Assembly: GCA_024699005.1 (NCBI GenBank)
Contig: JAILQN010000110.1
Coordinates: forward strand, 1 to 25,672
Source of the DNA: Clostridia bacterium
GTDB taxonomy: Bacteria > Bacillota_A > Clostridia > Oscillospirales > Acutalibacteraceae
Length of the DNA: 25,672 nucleotides
Direction of reading: 5' to 3'
The position numbers were made by a program, and so were the translations under genes. Positions 7,751 to 14,723 of the stretch are shown piece after piece; position 1 is the stretch's first letter, and each line of letters opens with the position of its first letter. The notes below the pieces were generated by a model that was given only the letters and a program-made list of their open reading frames with translations, was not told the DNA's origin and made no database searches.

Positions 7751-7792
7751 AATGTGCAATTAGCAATGTGCAATGTGCAATGTGCAATTGTT
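7751..7792 (+). repeat. Heptad array AATGTGC (six units)
   Basis: Six successive 7-bp units: AATGTGC, AATTAGC, AATGTGC three times, then AATTGTT. It is the reverse complement type of the CATTGCA arrays at 7918-7952 and 7996-8030, so it can pair with either of them. Together they flank 125 bp of unique sequence. Confidence 0.95.
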
Positions 7793-7917
7793 CGGCAATA
7801 AGATTTCTTCCGTACAATTGTGGATACGGCACAGTATATAATAAAAAACAGCATATAGCTTGTGGCACATTATTTAAACCTCTGTCTTCGCTGAAAAGAA
7901 GCAGCTTTTCTCTCGGG

Positions 7918-7952
7918 CATTGCACATTGCACATTGCTGATTGCACATTATT
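7918..7952 (+). repeat. Heptad array CATTGCA (five units)
   Basis: CATTGCA, CATTGCA, CATTGCT, GATTGCA, CATTATT. It forms the end of the first 78-bp unit. The closing CATTATT is shared with the arrays at 7996-8030 and 20698-20725. Confidence 0.93.
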
Positions 7953-7995
7953 GAAACCGCTATCTTCGCTGAAAAGAAGCAGCTTTTATCTCGGG

Positions 7996-8030
7996 CATTG
8001 CACATTGCACATTGCACATTGCACATTATT
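7996..8030 (+). repeat. Heptad array CATTGCA (four units plus CATTATT)
   Basis: Four perfect CATTGCA units followed by CATTATT. It forms the end of the second 78-bp unit and is more uniform than the array at 7918-7952, as expected for recent slippage or gene conversion. Confidence 0.95.
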
Positions 8031-8068
8031 GAAACCGCTCTCATCACTGAAAAAAGAAAGGAAACGTT

Positions 8069-8620
8069 ATGAACAACGTAAGAATTTACATCGCCGGGCC
8101 GTCGGTATTCATGCCGGATGCGGAGGAATACAGCCGCAAGATCAAAGCCCTCTGCGCCGAATACGGTTTCAAGGGCGTTTACCCAACAGACGGCTTCACC
8201 AAGACTCCCAGGGATATTTATCTCGGCTGCCTGAAGCTTATCGATTCCTGCGACGTCATCATCGCGGACGGCAATCCCTTCAGAGGCGAAATCGATTCCG
8301 GCACAGCTTTTGAGCTGGGCTACGCCTCAGCCCGCGGCAAACGTCTGTATATCTATATGGACGACGCGTCAAGTGTAAAAGAAAAATACTCCGTCAGGGA
8401 AGAAGACGGAGTATGCTATGATGAGAACGGGAACATCGTTGAGGATTACGGCTACCCTCTGAATCTGATGCTCGCCTGCTCTTCAATTATCGTCGAAGGC
8501 GGGTTTGAGGATGTTCTCAAAAAGCTGTCCGGGCGGATCAAGGCGGACAGAGCGCTGGAAAACGCCAGAACTATCACGCTCGGGCTGAATAACGACGAGG
8601 AAGCTTCTCAGGAGAAGTAA
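8069..8620 (+). CDS. Nucleoside 2-deoxyribosyltransferase
   Basis: A 183-residue member of the nucleoside 2-deoxyribosyltransferase family, which swaps or hydrolyses the base of deoxyribonucleosides in purine and pyrimidine salvage. Visible signatures are the N-terminal 'RIYIAGPSVFMPDAEEY', 'GVYPTDGF', 'SCDVIIADGNPFRGEIDSGTAFELGYA' with the catalytic-type glutamate in 'SGTAFELGYA', and a C-terminal 'YPLNLMLACSS'. AAAGGA lies about 6 nt before the ATG. The gene has a repeat-rich leader and is closed by a strong terminator, so it may form its own unit or end the upstream operon. Confidence 0.92.
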   Translation: MNNVRIYIAGPSVFMPDAEEYSRKIKALCAEYGFKGVYPTDGFTKTPRDIYLGCLKLIDSCDVIIADGNPFRGEIDSGTAFELGYASARGKRLYIYMDDASSVKEKYSVREEDGVCYDENGNIVEDYGYPLNLMLACSSIIVEGGFEDVLKKLSGRIKADRALENARTITLGLNNDEEASQEK

Positions 8621-8634
8621 CCGGGATCACAATC

Positions 8635-8680
8635 AAAAGATCGGCATACAGAGACTCGCTCTGTATACCGATCTTTTTTT
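8635..8680 (+). terminator. Rho-independent terminator after deoxyribosyltransferase gene
   Basis: An 18-bp stem (AAAGATCGGCATACAGAG pairing with CTCTGTATACCGATCTTT, one mismatch or G-U) with a 5-nt loop is followed by a run of T. The minus strand also ends in CTTTTGATT, so it may work in both directions between the convergent genes. From 8681 to 8787 I see no further feature. Confidence 0.92.
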
Positions 8681-8787
8681 GTCACAACCATTCAGTGGTT
8701 CTGTCAGGATAATAAATAGTCATATTCGGAAGTGTATTCAAATCATTTTTACACTGTTTGGTGAATGAAATCAAATACGCGCAACGG

Positions 8788-9480
8788 TTAAGTATCATCG
8801 AACAGTCTTGCGCTTTTCCTGAGGATAATTCTTGCGTCCGCAGCTGTTATTTCGCCGTCGTTGTCCATATCGTAAATACCTTTATAATCCTCCTTGTTTT
8901 CGAGTTCCGCAGAGATCCTCAGCGCCAATCTTGCGTCAGCAGCTGTCAACATCCAGTCGCCATCCACGTCACCAACAAGAAATCCTTCATCTTTCCACTC
9001 ATAACCGTTATATGATATCTCCTCCACACACTCACATTCGGCAAGCTTAAACAACATTTGCTTGGTAGTATGACAGAGGATCACATTAGCGTATTCAGCA
9101 ATATAATCTATCTCACAATACGGCGCAATTTCTTCCGCGTATTTTTTGTTATTGGAAGTATTTATCTCCGCGTTGATCTGCCTCTTTAACGCGATAAACG
9201 CATCTACAGATTCGTCGTCATCTGAGCCCGGATCGGATATCTGATATCCGAGTCTTCTCTCCACCTCAGCTTCTACGCCGGATAGATCCGCATAGGGAAC
9301 CCAAACCATAAGCGGGATAATGTCATCATCTGAAAACGTATCCAATATATCCATCAGATACCGGTCAATAACAGTATCTCGATCAGCGGAAAATGAAGCG
9401 CAGAAAAAAGTTGCGGATAATACAACCGATAATATCAATACAATGCAAAAACGGACCGTTATTCTTTTTATGTTTGTCAT
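8788..9480 (-). CDS. Secreted protein: subtilase-propeptide-like domain plus type I dockerin
   Basis: A 230-residue protein with a signal peptide (1 to about 31). Residues about 34-160 closely resemble the N-terminal propeptide-like region of the neighbouring subtilase, sharing 'SGVEA-VE--GY-ISD', 'YAE-I-PYC-IDYI--YAN-I-CHT-K' and 'EQ/EEI-YNG' blocks. Residues 169-226 are a type I dockerin with two calcium loops: D171-D173-D175-D182 and D204-D206-D208-D215, each followed by 'AADAR' helices. Dockerins attach enzymes to cohesin scaffolds or to the cell surface. There is no catalytic domain, so this is either a protease that lost it or an anchored propeptide-like inhibitor. AGAGG lies 9 nt before the ATG. 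It is 53 bp downstream of the subtilase gene on the same strand. Confidence 0.88.
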   Translation of the reverse strand: MTNIKRITVRFCIVLILSVVLSATFFCASFSADRDTVIDRYLMDILDTFSDDDIIPLMVWVPYADLSGVEAEVERRLGYQISDPGSDDDESVDAFIALKRQINAEINTSNNKKYAEEIAPYCEIDYIAEYANVILCHTTKQMLFKLAECECVEEISYNGYEWKDEGFLVGDVDGDWMLTAADARLALRISAELENKEDYKGIYDMDNDGEITAADARIILRKSARLFDDT

Positions 9481-9533
9481 TTTATGTTACCTCTCTTTTT
9501 TCGGTTTGATTCATAAATTGATTCTGTTTAATG

Positions 9534-11276
9534 TCAGCCTTGATACCAGGCTTCTCCAATAGATGTGCTGTAATTCACCGAACCGGAACGCTGAATTTTT
9601 ATCCTGTAATTTCCGGCTACAGAAGGAGTATACTCTATGATCTCAACTGTATTATTGACGGTTTGAGAACTCGCGACAACAGTTCCTGCGGGATTTAACA
9701 GATAAATATTGATATTTTGAAAACCTGATTGATCCTTGTTATGAAGATAAGCAAGGGAATAACGGAATTTTATATTGGCGCTGAGCGCTATAGTCGTTGT
9801 ACCGACACTTGAAGCCGGCAATATGCCGCAGCCGTAATTACCCTGATAAACAGTAAAAGCATTCAAATAACAGTATAGCATCCCTGCACCATACTGAATA
9901 TAGGATGCCGCCGGATTTGAAACCGAATGAGATACAATACGATTGGACGGGACAAAGTTGTTGATGTTTTGCCTGACACACGCTGTTATTATCGCCTTTT
10001 GCCCCATAGGATACAATTTTAATAAACTATCCTGAGATAGCAATAGCGCCAATGCGCCGGCAACATGCGGAGCCGCACAACTGGTTCCTGTATAATCCTG
10101 TCCATTGATACTGATATTTGTACCATAAGAACATATATCCGGTTTTGAGGGAATATCTGTGATAGATAATATGTTTGTGTAGCTTGATGGGTAGGAACCA
10201 GAATATATAGTATCATCGGAAATTACAGTAGTATTGTTATCATTCACATTGCCGACTGTTATAGAATTATATGCCATCCCCGGACTCGTCACACCGGATG
10301 TTCCGCTATTACCGGCAGATTTAACAAATGAAATATTATTGTCCCATGTTACTTTATCTACATATTTATCATAGTTGGAATAGTAATTATAGTTAGGTTG
10401 GGACACACCTGCGCTCATATTAATGACGTGAACGTTCTTCGAAATCAACCATTCTATTCTATCAACAAATCTATTGTATTCAATGCCGCCCTGATAATCA
10501 ATGTATGTACAAAACAGCTTTGCATCAGGAGCAATACCCACACCGCAACTTGCCGTGCCCTGACTGCATATAATGCTTGCGACAACAGTTGCATGAGAAC
10601 TGATATTCGGTGAAATATTCGGATCCAATGTTATGTTCGCACCGACAAGTTGACTTGCAGATGTATCCGGAAGGCCGCTGTACTCTAAAATCCCTATTTT
10701 TACACGGTCACCCGTATAGCCATACTCAAAATCTGTATCCTGAACATAATCAGCGCCTAACGATTTTCTGCTAATCACCAACTCATCTTCACCTTGTTCA
10801 CCGTTATAAAAGATTTGTTCAACATCTTTACAGGTAGCAATTTTATGAATAGATTTTTTATCGGTATGGCAATTGATCAGATTGGCATATTTACTTATAT
10901 AATCGATATCGCAATAAGGCTCGATTGCTTCAGCATAGCTCTTATTAGCGGCTGTAAAGATAAGTGAATTTAATTTTCGTTTTTCCGCAATAAACTTGTC
11001 TATTTTTTCATCATCCGAGCTTTTCAGATCGGATATTTTATATCCAATCTGTTTTTCAACGGTTGCCTCGACACCGGAGACGTCGGAATCGGTAAACCAA
11101 ACTGAAATAGGCAGCATTTCATCATCTGAAGATTCACTCATTATCTCAACAAGCTTTTCATCAATAACGGCAAAGTCTTGAGCAGATTGAGAGGAAAAGA
11201 CAAGGGATGTCAGCAGAATAATCCAAGACATTAAAAGAGCATTGAAACGTATGTGTTTTTTATTTTTAGCATTCAT
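9534..11276 (-). CDS. Secreted S8 family serine peptidase (subtilase)
   Basis: A 580-residue protein from ATG 11276, chosen because GGAGG is 8 nt upstream. A signal peptide (about 1-33) is followed by a propeptide-like region (about 38-165) also found in the adjacent dockerin protein. The catalytic domain (about 185-420) has the His in 'SSHATVVAS' (H228), the oxyanion Asn in 'SAGNSG' (N323) and the Ser in 'GTSCAAPHVAGALAL' (S399). The catalytic Asp position appears as Glu in 'KIGILEYSG' (E198). The C-terminal 130 residues look like a pre-peptidase C-terminal beta-sandwich ('IKFRYSLAYLHNKD...YTPSVAGNYRIKIQ'). It acts outside the cell; substrate unknown. Base composition is more AT-rich than the neighbouring blocks. 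Confidence 0.9.
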   Translation of the reverse strand: MNAKNKKHIRFNALLMSWIILLTSLVFSSQSAQDFAVIDEKLVEIMSESSDDEMLPISVWFTDSDVSGVEATVEKQIGYKISDLKSSDDEKIDKFIAEKRKLNSLIFTAANKSYAEAIEPYCDIDYISKYANLINCHTDKKSIHKIATCKDVEQIFYNGEQGEDELVISRKSLGADYVQDTDFEYGYTGDRVKIGILEYSGLPDTSASQLVGANITLDPNISPNISSHATVVASIICSQGTASCGVGIAPDAKLFCTYIDYQGGIEYNRFVDRIEWLISKNVHVINMSAGVSQPNYNYYSNYDKYVDKVTWDNNISFVKSAGNSGTSGVTSPGMAYNSITVGNVNDNNTTVISDDTIYSGSYPSSYTNILSITDIPSKPDICSYGTNISINGQDYTGTSCAAPHVAGALALLLSQDSLLKLYPMGQKAIITACVRQNINNFVPSNRIVSHSVSNPAASYIQYGAGMLYCYLNAFTVYQGNYGCGILPASSVGTTTIALSANIKFRYSLAYLHNKDQSGFQNINIYLLNPAGTVVASSQTVNNTVEIIEYTPSVAGNYRIKIQRSGSVNYSTSIGEAWYQG

Positions 11277-11427
11277 TTTCATCACCTCCAAGATAATTTT
11301 TGGAAAATTTTTGAATTTTTGAATCGCGTTTTGATAGAAATTCTTTTTTGACTTACGGGTAAGCATACTTAATTTGTACTGATTATATTATGGAATAATA
11401 CACCAATCTTTCTTTGAATCCGATCAA

Positions 11428-11468
11428 GTCCGTGTTTGCGGCAACCGTTGATTACCGCAAACACGGAC
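11428..11468. other. Perfect 14-bp hairpin between secreted-protein genes
   Basis: GTCCGTGTTTGCGG (11428-11441) pairs perfectly with CCGCAAACACGGAC (11455-11468) around a 13-nt loop. It lies downstream of the small secreted protein gene and upstream of the subtilase on the minus strand. There is no T-run on either side, so it is not a standard terminator; it could stop transcription with help, or protect an mRNA end. Confidence 0.85.
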
Positions 11469-11496
11469 AAATCCAAAAATTTGAAATACAACAGTT

Positions 11497-11904
11497 TTAC
11501 GGATAAGCGTACGCCGTAACCGTCTCGCTTCCGGCGGCAAACGTCACCTTGAGCCTGTAAGTAGATAACACGTTAATCAGTTTTGTCTTTGTAATAGTCA
11601 GATATGTGCCTGTATTTGAAGTATTCCAGGTCTGAATTGTCGAGTAGCATCCGCTTTTGAGCTTCTGAAGTTCCATTTTGATCGTCATATAACAGGATGA
11701 TCTGCACGTCAGATCGGCTCTGCATGTAGCGGTCAATCCGCTTATATTGCACGAACAATATGTTGCAGCAATATAAGTATACCTGATTTGTGACTGATCA
11801 TTATCCGCATCCTGAGAATCTGCGCCGCAGATATATGTTCCCTGAATAACGAAAAGCATTACAAGAAACAGAGCGATCATCGGCTTTATGGTTTTGACCA
11901 TCAT
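11497..11904 (-). CDS. Small secreted cysteine-rich protein, DUF6147-like
   Basis: A 135-residue protein from ATG 11904, with a strong GGAGG 7 nt upstream (11912-11916). A signal peptide of about 25 residues ('KTIKPMIALFLVMLFVIQGTYIC') precedes a mature part with six cysteines, YCSC, TC-R, TC-R, SCY, GCY, which could form three disulfides. The remainder is Thr/Ser-rich and beta-like ('TYIAATYCSCNISG', 'TAYAYP' at the end) and resembles small Firmicutes secreted proteins of the DUF6147 kind; that match is a recollection, not a search result. It lies between the anti-sigma gene terminator and the subtilase gene, in the same AT-rich block. Function is unknown. Confidence 0.78.
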   Translation of the reverse strand: MMVKTIKPMIALFLVMLFVIQGTYICGADSQDADNDQSQIRYTYIAATYCSCNISGLTATCRADLTCRSSCYMTIKMELQKLKSGCYSTIQTWNTSNTGTYLTITKTKLINVLSTYRLKVTFAAGSETVTAYAYP

Positions 11905-12004
11905 TATTACACCTCCTTTCTTTTCCCTTCCATAATAAATATTTCCGAAAAATACGAATATTACAAAAAAAGGATAAAACTTTTTTAAATTCATCGATAT
12001 AGAC

Positions 12005-12035
12005 AAAAAAACAGGTCGCCGTTTTGGCGATCCTG
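12005..12035 (-). terminator. Rho-independent terminator after the anti-sigma gene
   Basis: On the minus strand a nine-pair stem with one bulged A (CAGGATCGCC with GGCGACCTG around AAAAC) is followed by seven T. It separates the sigma/anti-sigma operon from the small secreted protein gene. Confidence 0.9.
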
Positions 12036-12053
12036 CTATAATATATTTCTTGT

Positions 12054-12749
12054 TTAACCAATTGATCGTGCTATCCTCAGAAGTTCTTCCGGAGTCTCGA
12101 AAAAGACCCTGTATAAAAAGCCGTTCTTATTAAACATCACACCATAACCGTGTTCATTATCCCCGTACAACAAATAATCTATATTATCGTATTCGATCTC
12201 TGTCGGCTCCTCAAATTCCGTATTTATACCGATATAATCATTTTTACTCATGCTTATCTTTGAAACAATCAGATCGTCCGCTCCGTTATTATACGTTATT
12301 GTTATTCCGTAAGGTTCACGAATCTCCTGTTTTACCGTATATCCTTCCGGGATATAGCCGATTTCTAAATCTTCGACTTTTTTAGGTTTTCCCCCGTGAA
12401 GTATCAGTTCCGAATGGTCACCGAATCTGATAATATCATATTTTACTGCGCAGTAAATGCCGAAAACCGAAATGACGGTCAGCGCCAGTATCACAGCCGC
12501 GACAAGCAAAGCTCTAGCCGTGCGGGTCATTCTCAGCCTGCCATTTCCCCTGACGGAGGCGATGATCTCCGATTTTGCTCTTTCCGCGCATTCTTCGGAT
12601 ATCACGTATCTGTCCTCATTTTCAAAACGCAGCAGCGCGTAAGAGCACTCCATGACGAGATCGGCGTCTATTTTCGCGCTCGTCTTCTTCATTTCATCAT
12701 CAATTATCCGATTGAGTTTCTGTTCAAGAGTTCTCACAGCAGCTTCCAT
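12054..12749 (-). CDS. Membrane anti-sigma factor with DUF4367 domain
   Basis: A 231-residue protein. The N-terminal cytoplasmic part (1 to about 77) is helical and charged, residues about 78-101 are a single membrane segment ('ARALLVAAVILALTVISVFGIYC'), and the outer part (about 108-231) matches the DUF4367 pattern ('IGYIPEGYTVKQEI' to 'FFETPEELLRIARSI'). DUF4367 proteins are typical partners of ECF-type sigma factors in Firmicutes, and this gene begins 12 bp after the sigma gene with a strong GGAGG. It probably holds the sigma factor at the membrane until a signal is sensed outside. The signal is unknown. Confidence 0.85.
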   Translation of the reverse strand: MEAAVRTLEQKLNRIIDDEMKKTSAKIDADLVMECSYALLRFENEDRYVISEECAERAKSEIIASVRGNGRLRMTRTARALLVAAVILALTVISVFGIYCAVKYDIIRFGDHSELILHGGKPKKVEDLEIGYIPEGYTVKQEIREPYGITITYNNGADDLIVSKISMSKNDYIGINTEFEEPTEIEYDNIDYLLYGDNEHGYGVMFNKNGFLYRVFFETPEELLRIARSIG

Positions 12750-12761
12750 GATCCCACCTCC

Positions 12762-13304
12762 TTAATGCCTGATCCATAAAACGAAAAATACAAAAACAGA
12801 GAATCTGTATTTTTTAAGCACCTTGTCTTTTATACGCTTTTTCCGCACTCTTACGTTGTTCTCCGTAGTGTTCAGTTCCGCCGCGACCGCTCTGACGTCC
12901 CTTTTCTGTATAAACAACGCGATAAACAGCTTCCGTTCATCTTCATTCAGAATCGCGAAAATCTTGTTCATGACCACTTCCGGCAGTTCAGACTCGTCAA
13001 ATTGGGTTTCAGCGTAATAATAATCGTCAGATACGGTCAGATCGGATTCGCTCAGCTCCGTAAAGATCGGTTCGTTTCGTTTCTTTTTAAAATAATTCCG
13101 CATTTTATAATCAGCCGTTTTCAGCAGCCAGCCCGAAATATGGTCGGGACTGAGTCTGCCCGACTTTTCCAGAAAAGTCAGGAACGTTTCCTGTGTAATG
13201 TCCTTTGCCGCCTCGGTATCGCGCAGCCTGGCTCTGCAGAAAGCGTAAACGTCCGCGTAATGCTTCTCAACGATCTCGTTGGCAAGCGATCGATCCATAC
13301 CCAT
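12762..13304 (-). CDS. ECF-type RNA polymerase sigma factor
   Basis: A 180-residue sigma-70 family factor of the extracytoplasmic function type. Region 2 is visible in 'VEKHYADVYAFCRARLRDTEAAKDITQETFLTFLE' with the characteristic D-x-T-Q-E-T-F, and region 4 in 'VMNKIFAILNEDERKLFIALFIQKRDVRAVAAELNTTENNVRVRKKRIKDKVLKK'. AAGGA lies about 6 nt before the ATG. The C-terminal end ('FSVFVFFVLWIRH') is unusually hydrophobic. It is the first gene of an operon with its anti-sigma partner. The secreted protein genes beyond the terminator may be its targets, but no matching target promoters were demonstrated. Confidence 0.9.
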   Translation of the reverse strand: MGMDRSLANEIVEKHYADVYAFCRARLRDTEAAKDITQETFLTFLEKSGRLSPDHISGWLLKTADYKMRNYFKKKRNEPIFTELSESDLTVSDDYYYAETQFDESELPEVVMNKIFAILNEDERKLFIALFIQKRDVRAVAAELNTTENNVRVRKKRIKDKVLKKYRFSVFVFFVLWIRH

Positions 13305-13350
13305 GCTTTTTCCTTGAAATTCTTCCCCTCTGTATAATAATCTCGTATTT

Positions 13351-13379
13351 TTGCAAAAATTACACTTTTTTCATATAAT
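13351..13379 (+). promoter_or_regulatory. Promoter of the candidate small RNA
   Basis: TTGCAA (13351-13356) and a perfect TATAAT (13374-13379) with a 17-bp spacer, on the plus strand. It overlaps a minus-strand promoter for the sigma gene, so the two transcripts may compete. Confidence 0.65.
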
Positions 13380-13387
13380 TCTTTCAA
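13359..13387 (-). promoter_or_regulatory. Possible promoter of the sigma/anti-sigma operon
   Basis: On the minus strand TTGAAA (13387-13382) and TGTAAT (13364-13359) are 17 bp apart, with the predicted start near 13352 and a leader of about 48 nt to the sigma gene ATG. The -10 box is imperfect, and an ECF promoter read by the sigma factor itself was not identified. Confidence 0.5.
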
Positions 13388-13468
13388 AATCCGCATAATA
13401 CACAAATCTTCCGGTGTTTTTTGTATATTATTATACCGAGGCCATCATCGATGAACCCCGGTTTTTTT
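13386..13468 (+). ncRNA. Candidate small RNA, about 83 nt, with two hairpins
   Basis: Transcription from the plus-strand promoter would start near 13386 and end at the T-run at 13462-13468. The first hairpin pairs ATAATACACAAA (13395-13406) with TTTGTATATTAT (13420-13431), 11 of 12 positions, around a 13-nt loop. The second is the terminator hairpin ACCGAGG/CCCCGGT. There is no plus-strand protein gene upstream or downstream that this terminator could serve, and no coding frame of note inside. It lies between the sigma gene and the 3' end of the PaaK-like gene, both on the other strand. The prediction rests on promoter, structure and terminator only. Confidence 0.45.
13435..13468 (+). terminator. 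Rho-independent terminator pointing away from any plus-strand gene
   Basis: ACCGAGG (13435-13441) pairs with CCCCGGT (13456-13462), including one A-C mismatch in RNA terms, around a 14-nt loop containing TCATCGATGA, followed by seven T. On the minus strand the same hairpin is followed by ATAATAATA rather than T, so it is a poor terminator for the PaaK-like gene that ends at 13476. Confidence 0.65.
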
Positions 13469-13475
13469 CACAAAC

Positions 13476-14714
13476 TCAATCATATCTCTCATCAAATACG
13501 CGCTTGCTCTTCTTTTCGCTCCTGGGCAGAACGCCGAGCTCAACGACCTTCACCAGCGGCGTAAAGCCGATCTTCTCCTTAACTCTGCGGGCGACGGCGG
13601 CAGCCATTGCGGCGAAGTCCACGGTCCCGTCGGTCTCCACGTAGATGCGCATGGTGTCCCTGCCCTCCAGATGCGAGATGTGTATCTGATATTCGCTGGA
13701 GAGCTCGGGGAACTCGGCGAGGATCTCCTCTATCTGCTTCGGGAACACGTTGACTCCCTTGATCTTCATCATATCGTCGGTCCTGCCGGATACGATGTCT
13801 ATCCTTGGATAGCTGCTGCCGCAGACGGGGCAGACGCCGGGGATTATCCTTGAAATATCATGGGTGCGGTAGCGGATAAGCGGCGCGCCCTCTTTTACAA
13901 GGGTGGTAAGCACTATCTCGCCCCACTCGCCGTCAGGCAGGTTTTTGCCGGTCACCGGGTCGATTATCTCAATATATACGTAATCGTCCCAGATGTGCAT
14001 GCCGGTCTCGCCCTTGCAGTTGATGCCGATGCCGGGACCGTAGATCTCGGTAAGCCCGTAGATATCGTAAAGCTCTATACCCAGTTCGTTCCGGATACGG
14101 TCGCGGGTCTTCTGCCCCCAGCGCTCCGAACCGATCACGCCTTTTTTCAGGCAGATCTTATCGGCTATGCCGCGTTTGGCTATCTCCTCCGCCAGAAGCA
14201 GGGCGTAGCTGGACGTGGCGCAGAGTACCGTTGACTTCATATCCATCATCATCTGCAGCTGCTTGTCGGTGTTGCCGGGTCCCATGGGTATCGCCATCGC
14301 GCCGAGCATCTCGCAGCCCTTCTGGAAGCCGATGCCCGCGGTCCACAGGCCGTAACCGGGCGTTATGTGTATGCGGTCGCGCTTCGTGATGCCGGCGAAC
14401 TCATAGCAGCGTCTGAACATGATGCCCCAATCCTCTACGTCCTTTGCGGTGTAGGGGATTATTACCGGCGTGCCGGTAGTGCCCGAAGATGAGTGGATCC
14501 TGACGATCTGATCCTCCGGCACCGCCATCAGTCCCAGGGGGTAGGCGTCGCGCAGATCTGCCTTCTGCGAGAATGGCAGGTTTTCGAATTCCTCCGCGTC
14601 GCGAACCTCGGTGATGCCGGCCTCTGCAAGCTTTTTTCCGTAGAAGTTGCCGGACGCGATCAGACTTCTGATCTGATTGTTTACCTGACTTAATTGAAGC
14701 TCAGAGATTTTCAT
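13476..14714 (-). CDS. Phenylacetate-CoA ligase (PaaK) family enzyme
   Basis: A 412-residue AMP-forming ligase close to the usual 430. The ATP-binding loop is 'IHSSSGTTGTPVIIPYT' (about 90-105), 'IYGLTEIYGPG' is the A5 region, 'RYRTHDISRI' the A7-A8 region with the hinge following, and 'PRSEKKSKRVFDERY' carries the C-terminal catalytic lysine. A small Cys pair, CPVCGSS, is typical of this subgroup. Following fused iorAB in the same operon (9-bp gap, GAGG 7 nt before ATG), it probably makes arylacetyl-CoA from the indole- or phenylacetate-type products of aromatic amino acid breakdown, or runs in reverse to gain ATP. The exact acid is not known. Confidence 0.9.
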   Translation of the reverse strand: MKISELQLSQVNNQIRSLIASGNFYGKKLAEAGITEVRDAEEFENLPFSQKADLRDAYPLGLMAVPEDQIVRIHSSSGTTGTPVIIPYTAKDVEDWGIMFRRCYEFAGITKRDRIHITPGYGLWTAGIGFQKGCEMLGAMAIPMGPGNTDKQLQMMMDMKSTVLCATSSYALLLAEEIAKRGIADKICLKKGVIGSERWGQKTRDRIRNELGIELYDIYGLTEIYGPGIGINCKGETGMHIWDDYVYIEIIDPVTGKNLPDGEWGEIVLTTLVKEGAPLIRYRTHDISRIIPGVCPVCGSSYPRIDIVSGRTDDMMKIKGVNVFPKQIEEILAEFPELSSEYQIHISHLEGRDTMRIYVETDGTVDFAAMAAAVARRVKEKIGFTPLVKVVELGVLPRSEKKSKRVFDERYD

Positions 14715-14723
14715 TTGCGTACC

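Larger units (their letters stand above)
7866..8060 (+). repeat. 78-bp tandem repeat, two and a half copies
   Basis: Two full 78-bp units (7866-7943 and 7944-8021) and a partial third copy (8022 to about 8060) lead into the ribosome binding site of the deoxyribosyltransferase gene. Each unit starts CACATTATT, contains a small hairpin (GAAAAG...CTTTTC around AAGCAG) and ends in a CATTGCA heptad array. The copies differ at only a few positions. The whole 7698-8068 gap is otherwise non-coding: it holds the heptad arrays, this repeat and an AT-rich stretch with TATAAT near 7840, but no convincing full promoter. An open frame reading through it encodes only the repeat and runs out of frame into the next gene. 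Confidence 0.92.

Noticed and set aside
7866..8060. CRISPR array
   Set aside because: The two and a half 78-bp units are almost identical throughout, so there are no distinct spacers.
7768..8313. Open frame reading through the 78-bp repeats
   Set aside because: Its first part is translated repeat and its second part overlaps the real deoxyribosyltransferase gene in another frame; no ribosome binding site.
9019..9480. Dockerin gene as a frameshifted fragment of the subtilase gene
   Set aside because: It has its own ribosome binding site, signal peptide and complete dockerin with a proper stop, so it was kept as a real gene; a past deletion remains possible.
13414..13644. Short plus-strand open frame after the small RNA promoter
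   Set aside because: It is interrupted in plausibility by the terminator at 13435-13468 and lies opposite the PaaK-like gene; no ribosome binding site and no family resemblance.
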